A DNA stretch of 64,000 nt from Comamonas sp009360615. GTDB taxonomy: Bacteria; Pseudomonadota; Gammaproteobacteria; Burkholderiales; Burkholderiaceae_C. Under the pieces are notes generated by a model. That model saw nothing but the letters and a program-made list of their open reading frames with translations. It was not told where the DNA came from and searched no databases. Position 1 is the stretch's first letter; the number at the start of each line of letters is the position of its first letter. Location of the stretch: the NCBI RefSeq assembly GCF_035784015.1, contig NZ_JALKOW010000005.1; one strand, written 5' to 3'. This document shows positions 41,125 through 49,189 of the stretch, in pieces. A program made the translations under genes and the position numbers.

Positions 41125-42357
41125 TCAAGGCCGCTGCATGGCTTGCGGGTACCTCTGGGGATTGAAGCGCGTCGCCAGCAGGCACACCAGCGCTGCCACA
41201 CCGGCCTGATAGAGCCAGCCGGTCGTCCAGTGGCCGCTGCTCTGGTGCAGCTGTGCCATGACCAGAGGGGCCAGAGCGGCGAGGATGAAGCCGCCGCCCT
41301 GCATCAGCGAATTGAGGGCGCCAGCCTGTGTGGACGAGGGCAGGTGGTCCAGAGCCACCAGCATGAAGAGCGAAAAGCAGCCGCCCAGACCCAGTCCCAG
41401 CACAATGGCATTGAACGAGGGCATGGCGTCGGGCCAGAGACCGAGACCGGCAAAGCCGATGATTTGCAGCAGCAAGGCCAGCATGACCCAGGAGCGACGA
41501 TCCAGACTGCGGCGCGCCAGGGCAGGCATGACCAGCGCCGATGCCGCCTGGGCAATCGACAGAACGGCCAGCAGCGAGCCGCTTTGCGTGGCCGTCCAGC
41601 CATGGGCCTGATAGAACGGAGCGAGCCAGGCGACGGTGGAGCCATATCCTCCGTTCATCAGGCCGAAGCTGATCAGCAGCAGCCAGGTGCGGCCCCGACG
41701 CAGCAGCCAGCCGGTGTCTGCGTGGGATGGTGCCATGCGCCCGGAGGCGACGGAGGCCGCAGGCTCGCGCATCAGGGTCAGCGCATGCCAGGCCAGCGGC
41801 AATGCCAGCAGCGCGGGAATGGCCCAGATGGCCAGTGAAGCCTGCCAGCTCGAACCCTGTTGCATGAGCATGGGGGACAGCTGTGCGCCGAGCGCGCCGC
41901 CACCCATGAGCGTGGCCGAATACAGGCCCATCATGGGCGCCACATGGTGTGGTGACTGGCGCTTGATGAGCCCCGGCAGAATGCTCTGTGCCAGCGCCAC
42001 ACCTGCACCGCACAGCCCGGCCGTGGCGATCAGCAGCGAGACGGTGGCGTCACCGGCGGGCGTCAGACGCAGGGCGCAGCCCAGGGCAATCATCAGCAGC
42101 GAGGCGCCAATGCTGGCGCGTGCTCCCCAGCGCTGCAGGGCGGCCGGTGCCAGCCAGCCGCCGATGCCCATCAGTGCCATGGGTAGCAGCGTGAGCCAGG
42201 AGAAACTGCGCAAATCCATGCCAGTGGCCTGCTGTATGGCCGGAGCCAAGGGACCGGGGGCTGTCAGAAAGGGGCGCAGATTGAGGGTGACCAGCGCCAC
42301 CACCAGCAGCCATAGCAGCGGCGGCACGCGATGCGTTGTGGAAGATGTCGATGTCAT
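41125..42357 (-). CDS. CynX/NimT-family MFS transporter
   Basis: A 410-aa membrane protein with about 12 hydrophobic segments. It begins with PLLWLLVVALVTLNLRPFLTAPGPLAPAIQQATGM, a segment characteristic of CynX/NimT-like permeases (cyanate, nitroimidazole resistance). GIGGWLAPAALQRWGARASIGASLL is the first cytoplasmic MFS loop region. ATG 42357 is the start; frames further upstream belong to non-coding sequence. It follows the deaminase gene by 89 bp on the same strand and ends in its own terminator. The solute is unknown; a link with the neighbouring purine-type deaminase is possible but unproven. Confidence 0.85.
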   Translation of the reverse strand: MTSTSSTTHRVPPLLWLLVVALVTLNLRPFLTAPGPLAPAIQQATGMDLRSFSWLTLLPMALMGIGGWLAPAALQRWGARASIGASLLMIALGCALRLTPAGDATVSLLIATAGLCGAGVALAQSILPGLIKRQSPHHVAPMMGLYSATLMGGGALGAQLSPMLMQQGSSWQASLAIWAIPALLALPLAWHALTLMREPAASVASGRMAPSHADTGWLLRRGRTWLLLISFGLMNGGYGSTVAWLAPFYQAHGWTATQSGSLLAVLSIAQAASALVMPALARRSLDRRSWVMLALLLQIIGFAGLGLWPDAMPSFNAIVLGLGLGGCFSLFMLVALDHLPSSTQAGALNSLMQGGGFILAALAPLVMAQLHQSSGHWTTGWLYQAGVAALVCLLATRFNPQRYPQAMQRP

Positions 42358-42446
42358 GAAGCTCTGCGGCTGCCGGCAATGCGGTGCACGATGCGGTCGC
42401 CGGAGGCGGCCTGGTTTGAGGTGGTGGTTCTGTGCGGTGACGACGA

Positions 42447-42920
42447 TCAGGCGGCGGGCCAGGCCTCGTCCCCATAAAGCTGTGCGGCGCGGATGCCGGT
42501 GTCGATTCGGGTGATGGGCAGCGGCGGTGGCGTCAGCGGCAGGCGCAGACGCTGGTAGGAGCCCTCGCTGGAGAGGCCATAGGGTGCGGCGTCGCGATTG
42601 TCGAAGGCGAAGAACACCTGCTCGGCGCCATTCATGACCAAGGCCGCCAGGCACATGGGGCAGGGGTGGCCGCTGGCATAGATGGACAGGCCCGCCAGGC
42701 TGGGGTTGGCACGCTTGCGCGTGCCCGCCCGAAGGGCCTGCATTTCGGCGTGGGTGCTGGGGTCGTGGCTGGCAATGATTTCGTTGACGCCGGTGGCAAT
42801 GACTTCATTTCCCCGGGCGAGCACGGCGCCGAAAGGGCGGCCGCCCTGAAGGCGGTTGGCATGGGCCAGGTCCACGGCCAGGCGCATCAGTTGTTGTGGG
42901 TTGGCGGAAGTTGGGCTCAT
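42447..42920 (-). CDS. nucleoside/guanine deaminase family protein
   Basis: Zinc-dependent CDA-fold deaminase (157 aa). The metal and catalytic residues are in STHAEMQAL (His and Glu) and HPCPMCLAAL (two Cys). The GGRPFGAVLARGNEVIATGVNEI segment is typical of guanine/nucleoside deaminases and TadA relatives. The ending YQRLRLPLTPPPLPITR differs from tRNA adenosine deaminase, so a free purine or pyrimidine substrate is more likely. Start 42920 is chosen because homology begins there; the frame is open to 42965. Confidence 0.87.
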   Translation of the reverse strand: MSPTSANPQQLMRLAVDLAHANRLQGGRPFGAVLARGNEVIATGVNEIIASHDPSTHAEMQALRAGTRKRANPSLAGLSIYASGHPCPMCLAALVMNGAEQVFFAFDNRDAAPYGLSSEGSYQRLRLPLTPPPLPITRIDTGIRAAQLYGDEAWPAA

Positions 42921-43065
42921 GGCGATGAAAGCGAGGGCGGCGAGCGCGCCGGATGAGTGATGCATCAGCGTCGCCGCTGTGGTGTTCGAAGGGGGCGAGG
43001 CGGCACCCGGCGCCGTTCAGCGTACACCGGCAGGGCCATGCCGCTACCCTTCTGGAAAGCAAAGC

Positions 43066-44067
43066 TCATTTGCTTTGAGGGCGCTGGCGGGCCATCAGTT
43101 CCGCCCAGGACGAGCAGGCGAGCTCGACCTGCTGGCGTGCCGCCGGGCTGGCTGCCAGCATGCGAGCAAAGCCGTGAACCATGGCCGGGGCCTGCAGCAG
43201 CTGCAGCGGTGCGCCCAGTGCCTGGGCTTCATGGGCAAAGTCTTCGGCCTCGTCGCGCAGGATGTCGTGGCTGGCGGTCATCAGTAGCGTGGGCGGCAAA
43301 TGGGCGATGGCCGCGCGGTTGCTGCCAGGCGTGAGCCATTGCGCAGCCTCTCCCTCGGGCTGACCCAGTGCCTGCCAGTAGCGCTGCATGGCGTCCGGCG
43401 TGAGCCCGAAGCCGGTGGCAAAGCGGCGCATGCTGTCATTGTCCTGACCGGGCCGCAGCGGCGGGTAGAGCAGCAGCAGGCCTGCAATGCGAGCCGCATC
43501 GGCAGGGTGCTGAATCCGGCGAACCGCCGCTGCCAGTGCCAGATGGGCGCCGGCGCTATCGCCTCCGAGCAGGATCTGTTCGGCCGCAAAAGGCCGCAAT
43601 CCGCGCATGTCGCCCAGCCACTGCAGAACGGCCATCACATCGTCCAGCGCTGCGGGAAAGGGGCTCTCCGGCGCGCGGCGGTAGTGCACGGACAGCACCA
43701 CATGGCCGGTGAACTGCGCCAGATGCTCGCACAGGTCGTCATGGGTGTTGAGATCACCCACCATCCAGCCTCCACCATGCAGCCAGACCAGCGTGCGGCC
43801 GCTGCCGGAGCCCGGTCGGCGATAGCTGCGCATGCAGATCTCGCGGCCTCCGGCCGCCAGGAAGTGTTCCGCCCTGGAGATGCCGGGCAGGGCCGAGCGA
43901 ATCAGTCCGGCCTGCAGCTCGCTGAGCAGGCGCCGGCGCTCTGCATAATCGAGCTGCGGGGTCGGCGTGTCCGCATCGAGCCGGGCAAAGCGCTGCAAGG
44001 TGTGTGCCAGAGCCGGGTCGATGGGGGGCAGAGGCTGCTTCTGGCGATTGTCTGTGGCACTGTTCAT
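43066..44067 (-). CDS. alpha/beta hydrolase, HSL-type esterase
   Basis: A second hormone-sensitive-lipase-type esterase (333 aa). The oxyanion motif is WLHGGGWMVG, followed by the family's DLNTHDDLCEHLA and YRRAPESPFPAAL, the nucleophile elbow GGDSAGAHL, and late Asp (SHDILRDE) and His (MVHGFARM). There is no signal peptide. Its start overlaps the stop of the methyltransferase gene upstream as ATGA, so the two are translationally coupled. That is an odd pairing of a hydrolase with an RNA-type methyltransferase. Substrate unknown. Confidence 0.9.
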   Translation of the reverse strand: MNSATDNRQKQPLPPIDPALAHTLQRFARLDADTPTPQLDYAERRRLLSELQAGLIRSALPGISRAEHFLAAGGREICMRSYRRPGSGSGRTLVWLHGGGWMVGDLNTHDDLCEHLAQFTGHVVLSVHYRRAPESPFPAALDDVMAVLQWLGDMRGLRPFAAEQILLGGDSAGAHLALAAAVRRIQHPADAARIAGLLLLYPPLRPGQDNDSMRRFATGFGLTPDAMQRYWQALGQPEGEAAQWLTPGSNRAAIAHLPPTLLMTASHDILRDEAEDFAHEAQALGAPLQLLQAPAMVHGFARMLAASPAARQQVELACSSWAELMARQRPQSK

Positions 44068-45020
44068 GGCTGCTGATCCTCTGCCAGCGACGGGGCGCGA
44101 TAGACCATGACCTTGAGGCTGCGTTCTTCGTCCACATCGGCAAATGCGGGAGGGTTGGCCAGGCGCTCGACGAACTGCAGCTCGGGCGCGATTTCCGCCA
44201 TTTGTCCGCGCAGGAAGTGCGTCCCCAGCTCGGGCGCGTTCAGGCACAGCAGGACCTGGCCGCCCGGCACCAGCAGATCGGGCAGGCGGCGCATCAGGCG
44301 CGCATAGTCCTTGGTGGCGACGAAGCTGCCTTTCTGGAAGCTGGGCGGGTCCACGATGATCAGCTCATACGGCCCGCTGCGGTTGATCTTGCCCCAGCTG
44401 CTGAAAATATCGTGGGCGGCAAAGCTGGCGCCGGCCTTGACGCCGTTGAGCTGATGGTTGTGCTGGCCTGTGGCCAGCGCGCCCTTGCTCATGTCCATAT
44501 TGAGCACCTGGCCTGCGCCGGCCATCTTGGCCACGACCGAGAACGCGCAGGTATAGGCGAAGAGGTTGAGCACCTTCATGCGCGCGGGCCGCTCATGGGC
44601 CAGCACCTGCTGGCGCACCCACTCGCGGCCGGCGGCCATGTCGAGGAACAGGCCGTGGTTCTGCCCGCGCGAGATATGGACCAGATACCGGGCGCCGTTT
44701 TCGGTCACCACATGAGGCTCGGGCAGCTCGCCGGCCATGACGCGGGTTTCGACCTTGCCGCCGCTCTCACGGCTCTGGAAGACCCAGGTCAGCGGTTGGC
44801 CTGACGGGGCAATCTGCTGCCAGCGCTGCTCCAGTGCCTGACCGATCTGTCCCAGCTGCGCCTCTTCCACGGGCGCAAAGCTGGTCAGTACGATGGCAGG
44901 CGCAAAGGCATCCAGCGAAAACTGTTCGCAGCCCGGATAGCGCCCGCCTCGGCCATGGAAGATGCGCTGGGCATCGGTGGGAAAAGGCATCTGGGCAATG
45001 GCGTCTAGCAGGGCTTGCAT
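44064..45020 (-). CDS. class I SAM-dependent (rRNA-type) methyltransferase
   Basis: A 318-aa methyltransferase of the RlmI/YccW-like type lacking the N-terminal PUA domain. The middle has GLFLDMAAGREWV, the SAM motif LNLFAYTCAFSV, and the catalytic ELIIVDPPSFQKGSF typical of m5C or 23S rRNA methylases in this branch. The C-terminal part ends in SLKVMVYRAP. Target nucleotide is unknown. It is the first gene of a pair with the esterase (ATGA overlap). The upstream 149 bp carry nothing recognised. Confidence 0.87.
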   Translation of the reverse strand: MQALLDAIAQMPFPTDAQRIFHGRGGRYPGCEQFSLDAFAPAIVLTSFAPVEEAQLGQIGQALEQRWQQIAPSGQPLTWVFQSRESGGKVETRVMAGELPEPHVVTENGARYLVHISRGQNHGLFLDMAAGREWVRQQVLAHERPARMKVLNLFAYTCAFSVVAKMAGAGQVLNMDMSKGALATGQHNHQLNGVKAGASFAAHDIFSSWGKINRSGPYELIIVDPPSFQKGSFVATKDYARLMRRLPDLLVPGGQVLLCLNAPELGTHFLRGQMAEIAPELQFVERLANPPAFADVDEERSLKVMVYRAPSLAEDQQP

Positions 45021-45169
45021 GGGGGAGGAGAACAGTCACGCGATGAAACAAGCCGCCAGTGTAGGCATTGCCGCGACCGCAGGTGGGCGGAGCGCCGCAT
45101 GTCCCTTGCAATGGTCTGCCACCCTGGCTGCGGCCCATTGCAAAGCCGGCGCGTGGCAGCCGGGATCCC

Positions 45170-45475
45170 TCAGTGGTAGACCCGCCGAACATCGAAGAAG
45201 CAGCTTTCGGTACCGCCGATGCCCTGCAGGCCGGCCTCCGCTGCGGCGCGGGCCGCTTTCATCCAGCGCTGGAAGGTGAGCTTGGCGTCTTCGGTAATTT
45301 CTTCGGGCGGAGTGTCTTCCAGGCCTTGCACCAGAGACAGGGCCGCGCCGACCTGTTCCTCGCCGCCGAGCTGGCGGGCCAGCACGCGCGCATAGCGCGC
45401 CTCGGCTTGCTGGCGCTTGTCCTCGGGCAGCTCGGGGTAGTCGCACAGAGAGACGGTGAAATGGGCTTCTTGCAT
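45170..45475 (-). CDS. conserved-looking hypothetical protein behind a LexA-type box
   Basis: A 101-aa, acidic, mostly helical protein (LPEDKRQQAEARYARVLARQLGG, EEITEDAKLTFQRWMKAARAAAEAGL) with a distinct hydrophilic ending CFFDVRRVYH. No signal peptide, membrane span or known motif is seen, and I do not recognise the family. A perfect LexA-type palindrome (45500-45515) ends 25 nt before the start codon, suggesting SOS induction. It is divergent from an Ogt-type alkyltransferase gene, which shares the control region. Confidence 0.7.
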   Translation of the reverse strand: MQEAHFTVSLCDYPELPEDKRQQAEARYARVLARQLGGEEQVGAALSLVQGLEDTPPEEITEDAKLTFQRWMKAARAAAEAGLQGIGGTESCFFDVRRVYH

Positions 45476-45499
45476 GTCCGTATATCCACAGTGTTTTGA

Positions 45500-45515
45500 C
45501 TGTTTAAATATACAG
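45500..45515. promoter_or_regulatory. LexA (SOS) box
   Basis: CTGT-TTAAATAT-ACAG, a perfect match to the CTGT-N8-ACAG consensus with AT-rich centre and flanking A and T as in strong boxes. It lies in an AT-rich stretch 24 nt from the start of the 101-aa minus-strand gene and 76 nt from the alkyltransferase ATG. A second ACAGT/ACTGT pair (45512-45526) overlaps its right arm. Confidence 0.75.
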
Positions 45516-45591
45516 TAATTAACTGTTTTTGCATCCAGTTCTTGGAAAATTTTTACGCGACCCCGAAGACTGCGCTCTGTAGACTGTGTGC

Positions 45592-46308
45592 ATGAATCAC
45601 GCTGCTTCGCTGCCTTTTCCCGGTCATGCCTTGTTTGTCACGCGCATCGGTACCTGCGGACTGGCCTGGAATGCTGCCGCAGTCTGCGCCGTGCAGCTGC
45701 CAGAGGCCAGCGGGGGCGAAACCCGTGATCGCATGCTGCTGGGCCTGTCCAGGCGCCATGCGCTGCAGCCCCAGCGCGGCCCGGCGGTCTATGGCGCCTT
45801 GACGTCCATCGCCGCAATTCCGGACTTTGCCCTGCAGGCCATGGCCGGGGTGCAGGTTCTGCTGGCGGGCCTGAACTCGCAGAGCGAGCACGACTGGGTG
45901 CAGCCAGGCGCAGAGGCTGTCGCTGCCGGCGTGCTGGGCGACATGCGCCAGGCCTTTGCGCAAGGCAAGGGCGGCGTCCTGCCCGACTTGCAGCAGATTG
46001 CACTCGACGAGTTCGCCGTGCCTGCATTTCACAGCCGGGTCTATGCCTTCACGCGCGCTCTGGAGCCGGGACGGACCAGCACCTATGGCGAGGTGGCGGC
46101 GGCACTGGGCGAGGCCGGTGCCGCGCGCGTTGTGGGCCAGGCCCTGGGTGCCAATCCGTTTGCGCCGATTGTTCCCTGTCATCGCGTGCTGGCGGCGGGG
46201 CGGGCACCGGGCGGCTTTTCGGGCGGTCAGGGCGCGTTGACCAAGCTGCGCATGCTGGAGATCGAAGGCGGGGCCTGGGGGGGAACTCGGTCGCTGTTTG
46301 CCGATTGA
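45592..46308 (+). CDS. methylated-DNA--protein-cysteine methyltransferase (Ogt-type)
   Basis: Suicide repair protein (238 aa) that takes alkyl groups from O6-alkylguanine in DNA. The C-terminal domain carries the helix-turn-helix region TSTYGEVAAALGEAGAARVVGQALGANPFAPI, the acceptor cysteine in VPCHRV, and GGFSGGQGALTKLRMLEIEG. The N-terminal 130 residues are variable. ATG 45592 is preferred over GTG 45586. It shares its upstream region, including a LexA-type box, with the divergent 101-aa gene. Confidence 0.9.
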   Translation: MNHAASLPFPGHALFVTRIGTCGLAWNAAAVCAVQLPEASGGETRDRMLLGLSRRHALQPQRGPAVYGALTSIAAIPDFALQAMAGVQVLLAGLNSQSEHDWVQPGAEAVAAGVLGDMRQAFAQGKGGVLPDLQQIALDEFAVPAFHSRVYAFTRALEPGRTSTYGEVAAALGEAGAARVVGQALGANPFAPIVPCHRVLAAGRAPGGFSGGQGALTKLRMLEIEGGAWGGTRSLFAD

Positions 46309-46515
46309 AGGCGCTGGATGAGATTCGCCAGGCCGCAGCCGGCAGACCTTGCAAGCTGCACCAGCGCGGGCTCTGCCACCTGCGGGACAGTCCCGACACG
46401 CAGGTGACAACACCGGGCCAGAGGCACCCGCACAATTCGTGCAGCTTTGACGGGCAGGCCTTGCAAGGTGCTGCGGGCCCGGATTGAACCTTGATCACGA
46501 ACAGGAGACATGAGA

Positions 46516-47307
46516 ATGACACGTACGGTGCAGCAACTTTTCGATCTCTCGGGCAAGACGGCCCTGGTGACCGGCGGCTCGCGTGGCCTGGGTCTGCAGA
46601 TGGCGCATGCACTGGGCGAGGCCGGAGCGAGGATTTTGCTGAGTTCGCGCAAGGCCAAGGACCTGCAGGAGGCCGCAGCCGAACTCAAGGCCGCAGGCAT
46701 AGAGGCCGACTGGATTGCTGCCGACTGCTCGGACGAGGCCGACATTGCCCGCCTGGCCCGGGAGGCCGTGCAGCGCCTCGGCCATGTGGACATCCTGATC
46801 AACAATGCGGGTGCCAGCTGGGGTGCTCCGGCCGAAGACCACCCGACGGCGGCCTGGGACAAGGTGATGAACCTGAATGTGCGCGGGTATTTTCTGCTGA
46901 GCCAGCAGATCGCCCGCCTGTCCATGCTGGAGCGCAAGAGCGGCCGCATCATCAATCTGGCCTCGATCGCCGGCCTGGGCGGCAATCCCACGGGCATGAA
47001 GACCATTGCCTACAACACGTCCAAGGGCGCGGTCATCAATTTCACGCGTGCGCTGGCTGGGGAGTGGGGCGAGCATGGCATCACCGTCAACGCCATTTGT
47101 CCCGGCTTTTTCAAGACCAAGATGGCGGCCGTGCTGATCGAGACCCTGGGCGAGGACGAAATGCGCTCCCATGCCCCGCTGCGCCGCCTGGGTGACGATG
47201 AGGATCTCAAGGGGCTGACGCTGCTCTACGCCAGCGATGCCGGCAAGCACATCACGGGCCAGTGGATGGCCGTGGATGGAGGCGTGAGCGCTCTGGTCGG
47301 AGGCTGA
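46516..47307 (+). CDS. SDR family oxidoreductase
   Basis: Short-chain dehydrogenase of 263 aa. The cofactor motif is TGGSRGLG, with NNAGASWG, the catalytic Ser in LASIAGLGG, YNTSKGA (Tyr and Lys) and the closing GQWMAVDGGVSALVGG. This form resembles gluconate 5-dehydrogenase and 3-oxoacyl-ACP-reductase-like SDRs. AGGAG lies 8 nt before ATG 46516; ATG 46510 would be only 2 nt from it. A hotdog thioesterase follows on the same strand and an acyl-CoA role is plausible but unproven. Confidence 0.9.
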   Translation: MTRTVQQLFDLSGKTALVTGGSRGLGLQMAHALGEAGARILLSSRKAKDLQEAAAELKAAGIEADWIAADCSDEADIARLAREAVQRLGHVDILINNAGASWGAPAEDHPTAAWDKVMNLNVRGYFLLSQQIARLSMLERKSGRIINLASIAGLGGNPTGMKTIAYNTSKGAVINFTRALAGEWGEHGITVNAICPGFFKTKMAAVLIETLGEDEMRSHAPLRRLGDDEDLKGLTLLYASDAGKHITGQWMAVDGGVSALVGG

Positions 47308-47429
47308 GGGCCGGGCTGACCGTGTTTTTGTGCGTGCCGGTCTTTTGGCCGCTGCCGCGTGTTTATATTCACGGTTTGGCTGGCGCAGCGCGTGGTGCGC
47401 GGCGCTTCATTCTCCTGAAAGGTTTGGCG

Positions 47430-47852
47430 GTGTTGTCATTTGGTCCTGAAATTCCCTTTGTGCATGAACTCGGCTTCGACCTGATCAAGGCGGAAAACGG
47501 CGAATCCGAGCTGCGCTACACACCGCGGCCCGAGCACCTGAATTCCTTCGGCGTCACGCATGGCGGGGCATCGATGACCTTGCTCGATGTGACCATGGCC
47601 GTGGCCGCACGCAGCGTGGATTTCGAGCAGGGTGTTGTCACCATCGAGATGAAGAGTTCCTTCATGCAGGCCGCCAAGGGGCCGCTGGTGGGTCAGGGCA
47701 AGCTGCTGCATCGCACCGGAAGCATGGCTTTCACCGAAGGCCGTATCTATGACGCGCAAGGACGCCTGTGCGTGCAGGCCACAGGCACTTTCAAGTACAT
47801 GCAGCGCAGGCCTGCAGCCGAAGGTGGACTGAAAGCCCTGCCCACGGATTGA
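47430..47852 (+). CDS. PaaI-type hotdog thioesterase
   Basis: A 140-aa acyl-CoA thioesterase of the hotdog fold, recognised by HLNSFGVTHGGASMTLLDVTMAVAAR (catalytic Asp region) and VTIEMKSSFMQAAKGPLVGQGKLLHRTGSMAFTEGRIYD. The start is a GTG at 47430: AAAGG lies 7 nt upstream, and sequence before it does not look like protein of this family. The gene lies 122 bp after the SDR and may be co-transcribed with it. Confidence 0.87.
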   Translation: MLSFGPEIPFVHELGFDLIKAENGESELRYTPRPEHLNSFGVTHGGASMTLLDVTMAVAARSVDFEQGVVTIEMKSSFMQAAKGPLVGQGKLLHRTGSMAFTEGRIYDAQGRLCVQATGTFKYMQRRPAAEGGLKALPTD

Positions 47853-47865
47853 GTACAGATAGGCT

Positions 47866-47966
47866 GCTCTGTTTTTATGAGCGGCTACCGCCTTTCATAT
47901 GGTTGTTTTGTATGTTATTGGCTGTAAGTGCGAGGTATATCAAGCGCTTTCAGCTATGAAAATTGA
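47866..47966. repeat. degenerate AT-rich dispersed repeat
   Basis: An AT-rich 100-bp island in GC-rich sequence with imperfect inverted ends (CTGTTTTTATGAGCGGCT near 47872-47889 and AGCTATGAAAATTGAG near 47953-47968). It resembles the element at 4658-4754 in length and end sequence but is more worn. Confidence 0.4.
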
Positions 47967-47987
47967 GTTTCAAACAGGAGACGAAAC

Positions 47988-49004
47988 ATGACGGTCAATC
48001 AGCAGATCCTTCTGGACAACCGCCCCCAGGGCGAGGCGGTGGAGAGCAATTTCAAGCTGGTGCAGTCCCCGCTGCCCGCCGTGGGCGAGGGCCAGGTGCT
48101 GGTACGCCACCACTATCTGAGCCTGGACCCCTATATGCGCGGCCGCATGAACGACGCCAAGAGCTATGCCCAGCCCCAGCCGCTGGGCGAGGTCATGCAG
48201 GGGGGCACGGTGGGCGAGATCGTCGAGAGCCGTCATCCCAAGTTCAAGGTCGGCGACAAGGTGGTCGGCATGGGGGGCTGGCAGGAGTACTCGCTGCTCG
48301 ACCCCAGCGTGCCCGGTGCGTTGCGCAAGGTCGACACCACGCATGTGCCGCTGTCCTACTATCTGGGCGCCGTGGGCATGCCGGGCGTGACGGCCTGGTA
48401 TGGCCTGGTCAAGATCATCAACCCCAAGGCCGGTGAAACCGTGGTCGTCAGCGCCGCCACCGGCGCCGTGGGCAGCGCCTTTGCGGCGCTGGCCAAGGCG
48501 CGCGGCTGCCGCGTCGTGGGGATTGCGGGCGGTGCCGAAAAATGCCGTTATGCCGTGCATGAGCTAGGCTTCGATGCCTGCATCGATTACCGCGAGCACC
48601 CCGATGTCAAGACCATGGCCAAAGCCTTGAAGGATGCCTGCCCCCACGGCATCGACGGCTATTTCGAGAACGTGGGCGGCTATATCTTCGACGCCGTGCT
48701 GCTGCGAACCAATGCCTTCGCGCGTGTGGCCCTGTGCGGGATGATTGCCGGCTATGACGGCCAGCCCCTGCCGCTGGCCAATCCTGCGCTGCTGCTGGTC
48801 AATCGCATCAAGCTCGAAGGCTTTATCGTCAGCGAGCACATGGAAGTCTGGGGCGAGGCCCTGACCGAGCTGGGCGGTCTGGTGGCAGCCGGCAAGCTCA
48901 GGCCGCGCGAGACGATTTCCCAGGGGCTGGCTTCGGCTCCCGGCGCCTTTCTGGGCCTGCTCAAGGGCAAGAATTTCGGCAAGCAACTGGTGAAACTGAT
49001 TTAA
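47988..49004 (+). CDS. NADP-dependent oxidoreductase, MDR superfamily (CurA/YncB-like)
   Basis: Zinc-free medium-chain reductase of 338 aa, like leukotriene B4 12-hydroxydehydrogenase or curcumin reductase, which reduce carbon-carbon double bonds of enones using NADPH. Marks are YLSLDPYMRGRM, GEVMQGGTVGEIVESRH, GMPGVTAWYGL and the Rossmann region VVSAATGAVGSAFAALAKARGCRVVGIAGG. CAGGAG precedes the ATG. It sits within a run of same-strand SDR and thioesterase genes. Confidence 0.91.
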   Translation: MTVNQQILLDNRPQGEAVESNFKLVQSPLPAVGEGQVLVRHHYLSLDPYMRGRMNDAKSYAQPQPLGEVMQGGTVGEIVESRHPKFKVGDKVVGMGGWQEYSLLDPSVPGALRKVDTTHVPLSYYLGAVGMPGVTAWYGLVKIINPKAGETVVVSAATGAVGSAFAALAKARGCRVVGIAGGAEKCRYAVHELGFDACIDYREHPDVKTMAKALKDACPHGIDGYFENVGGYIFDAVLLRTNAFARVALCGMIAGYDGQPLPLANPALLLVNRIKLEGFIVSEHMEVWGEALTELGGLVAAGKLRPRETISQGLASAPGAFLGLLKGKNFGKQLVKLI

Positions 49005-49189
49005 CTCGCCGAGGCGCCGTGCCCTGCCGGCCCCGCGCCTTGCGCCTTTTCCCGCTTTGCCATGCGGGAGGGGCACGATGCCTGCGCCCGCAGCGGCCCC
49101 GCCGCATGGCGGTGCTTGCCGGGCATCTCTGATCGGGACCGCGCCATTTTCAGGCGCCATCCCCCCTGTAAAAATATTCGGAGACAAGA

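Noticed and set aside
49005..49189. Third copy of the GC-rich dispersed repeat between oxidoreductase and SDR genes
   Set aside because: GCGCCTTGCGCC and a CCCGC/GCGGG hairpin are reminiscent, but the diagnostic GACGACACC and CTCGGTGTCC blocks are missing.
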